DNA of 64,000 nucleotides from Mycolicibacterium flavescens (GTDB lineage: Bacteria; Actinomycetota; Actinomycetes; Mycobacteriales; Mycobacteriaceae). Of the stretch, positions 63,507 to 64,000 are shown piece after piece. The number at the start of each line of letters is the position of its first letter. The first letter of the stretch is position 1. Below the pieces are notes generated by a model. The model made no database searches. It had not been told where the DNA came from and worked only from the letters and a program-made list of their open reading frames with translations. The stretch is from positions 124,001 through 188,000 of the forward strand of contig LR134353.1 of assembly GCA_900637135.1 (NCBI GenBank), written 5' to 3'. Both the position numbers and the translations under genes were made by a program.

Positions 63507-64000
63507 TTTCGCTCGCTCCGCAACTCGTGGCCCTTGGTGGTCAGGCATCGGCCGTTCTGCAGATTCCACTGCCATCCGTGCAGATTGCAGGTCAGCGTCG
63601 AACCCTCCACCACGCCGAACTTCGACAGGTCGGCCTTCAGGTGCGGGCAGCGGCGCTGAATCTCCCAGCCGTCCAGCGTGATCGACGCGGAGTCGTCGTG
63701 TGCCTCGGCGAACCAGCCGTCGGCGTACGCGATCCGCTCGTCGGTCAGGCACTTGAAGAACGTGTACAGGTACTCGTTGTATCCGCCGACTCGCCAGGCC
63801 CGAAATCGAGTGGACAGGAAGATGGTGTTGACCCAGTCGGGTTCGTTGTCGCGCAGCACGGTGCGCACCAACTCCGGCGGGATCGCAAAGCCGTAACGGA
63901 ACTTCTCTGCAGAGATCGGTTCACGAACAACGCGTTTCGGAAAGTCGACGACCACGGTCTCGGACCCGAGCCGCAACTCGACGGGGTAGCCGATACCGTC
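63503..64000 (-). CDS. Rieske [2Fe-2S] domain protein, N terminus beyond window
   Basis: The last 165 residues of a larger protein; the frame stays open to the window edge. Seen: a Rieske cluster motif CPHLKADLSKFGVVEG then CNLHGWQWNLQNGRC (C-x-H...C-x2-H), located near the C terminus, unlike ring-hydroxylating oxygenases where it is N-terminal. The preceding residues (PELVRTVLRDNEPDWVNTIFLSTRFRAWR) resemble the C-terminal part of metallo-beta-lactamase-fold proteins that carry a Rieske tail. Internal starts, such as the ATG at 63976, are possible but the open frame suggests a longer protein. Confidence 0.75.
   Translation of the reverse strand, partial: DGIGYPVELRLGSETVVVDFPKRVVREPISAEKFRYGFAIPPELVRTVLRDNEPDWVNTIFLSTRFRAWRVGGYNEYLYTFFKCLTDERIAYADGWFAEAHDDSASITLDGWEIQRRCPHLKADLSKFGVVEGSTLTCNLHGWQWNLQNGRCLTTKGHELRSERK

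Overview
The window is mycobacterial chromosome, most likely from a fast-growing Mycolicibacterium-type species. Base composition is GC-rich throughout, genes are densely packed with many 4-nt start/stop overlaps, and the gene content is diagnostic for mycobacteria: EthA/EthR, EspR, the lysine-rich Hns (Rv3852 type), two CYP138-type P450s, a mycobacterial Dps, BfrB under IdeR boxes and a 13E12-type HNH protein under an SOS box. All homology statements rest on recognised motifs and remembered family members; no search was run.

Layout. (1) 0.6-5.0 kb: a compact glycosyltransferase / methyltransferase / toroid-cyclase operon facing a second methyltransferase, plus a TetR regulator; near-identical palindromes (core GGACA-NN-TGTCC) lie in front of the operon and over the TetR start. 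(2) 5.0-18.9 kb: a block resembling M. tuberculosis Rv0135c-Rv0143c (TetR, two tandem cyp138-like P450s, msrA/msrB, a SnoaL-like protein with a sugar-epimerase-like reductase behind a KstR-type box, DUF427, DNA glycosylase, ClC channel), with a LexA-boxed HNH protein, an enoyl-CoA hydratase-like protein, Dps and a thioesterase. (3) 18.9-36 kb: a CopB-type copper ATPase with a CsoR/RicR-type operator, gltBD, a polysaccharide deacetylase, a hydrolase, an F420-type LLM oxidoreductase, a K+/H+ antiporter with a TrkA partner, an ArsR-SulP operon and a PHP-domain protein. (4) 36-46.5 kb: a lysine-rich protein, dinB with an SOS box, ethR/ethA, rraA, a MerR/TipA regulator, hns, copCD, an Rv3850-like gene, and an inserted ImmA/IrrE plus seven-TM (MAB_1171c-type) gene pair. 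(5) 46.5-54.6 kb: espR, a GDT1-type Mn2+ exporter behind a yybP-ykoY (Mn2+) riboswitch, an Rv3847-like gene, nickel superoxide dismutase with its maturation protease, a cluster of DnaA-box-like sequences, rhodanese, Rv3843c-like, glpQ, bfrB and an LCP ligase. (6) 54.6-64 kb: CPBP protease, Rv3839-like (IdeR box), pheA, a phosphatase, a Cys-rich miniprotein, an Rv3836-like peptidase, a septum-formation family protein, serS, a zinc alcohol dehydrogenase and a Rieske protein cut by the window end.

The right two thirds run in the inverted order of M. tuberculosis Rv3859c (gltB) to Rv3834c (serS). Metal homeostasis and oxidative stress are recurrent themes: Cu (CopB, CopCD), Mn (GDT1 with riboswitch), Fe (BfrB, Dps, Rv3839), Ni (SodN), and MsrA/MsrB. 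No insertion sequence, CRISPR array, tRNA or rRNA was seen. The most notable items are the operator-bracketed glycosyltransferase cassette, the sodN/sodX head-to-head start with a symmetric -10 element at the place where other mycobacteria carry sodA, the two SOS boxes with an embedded start codon, and the ImmA/seven-TM insertion beside espR.
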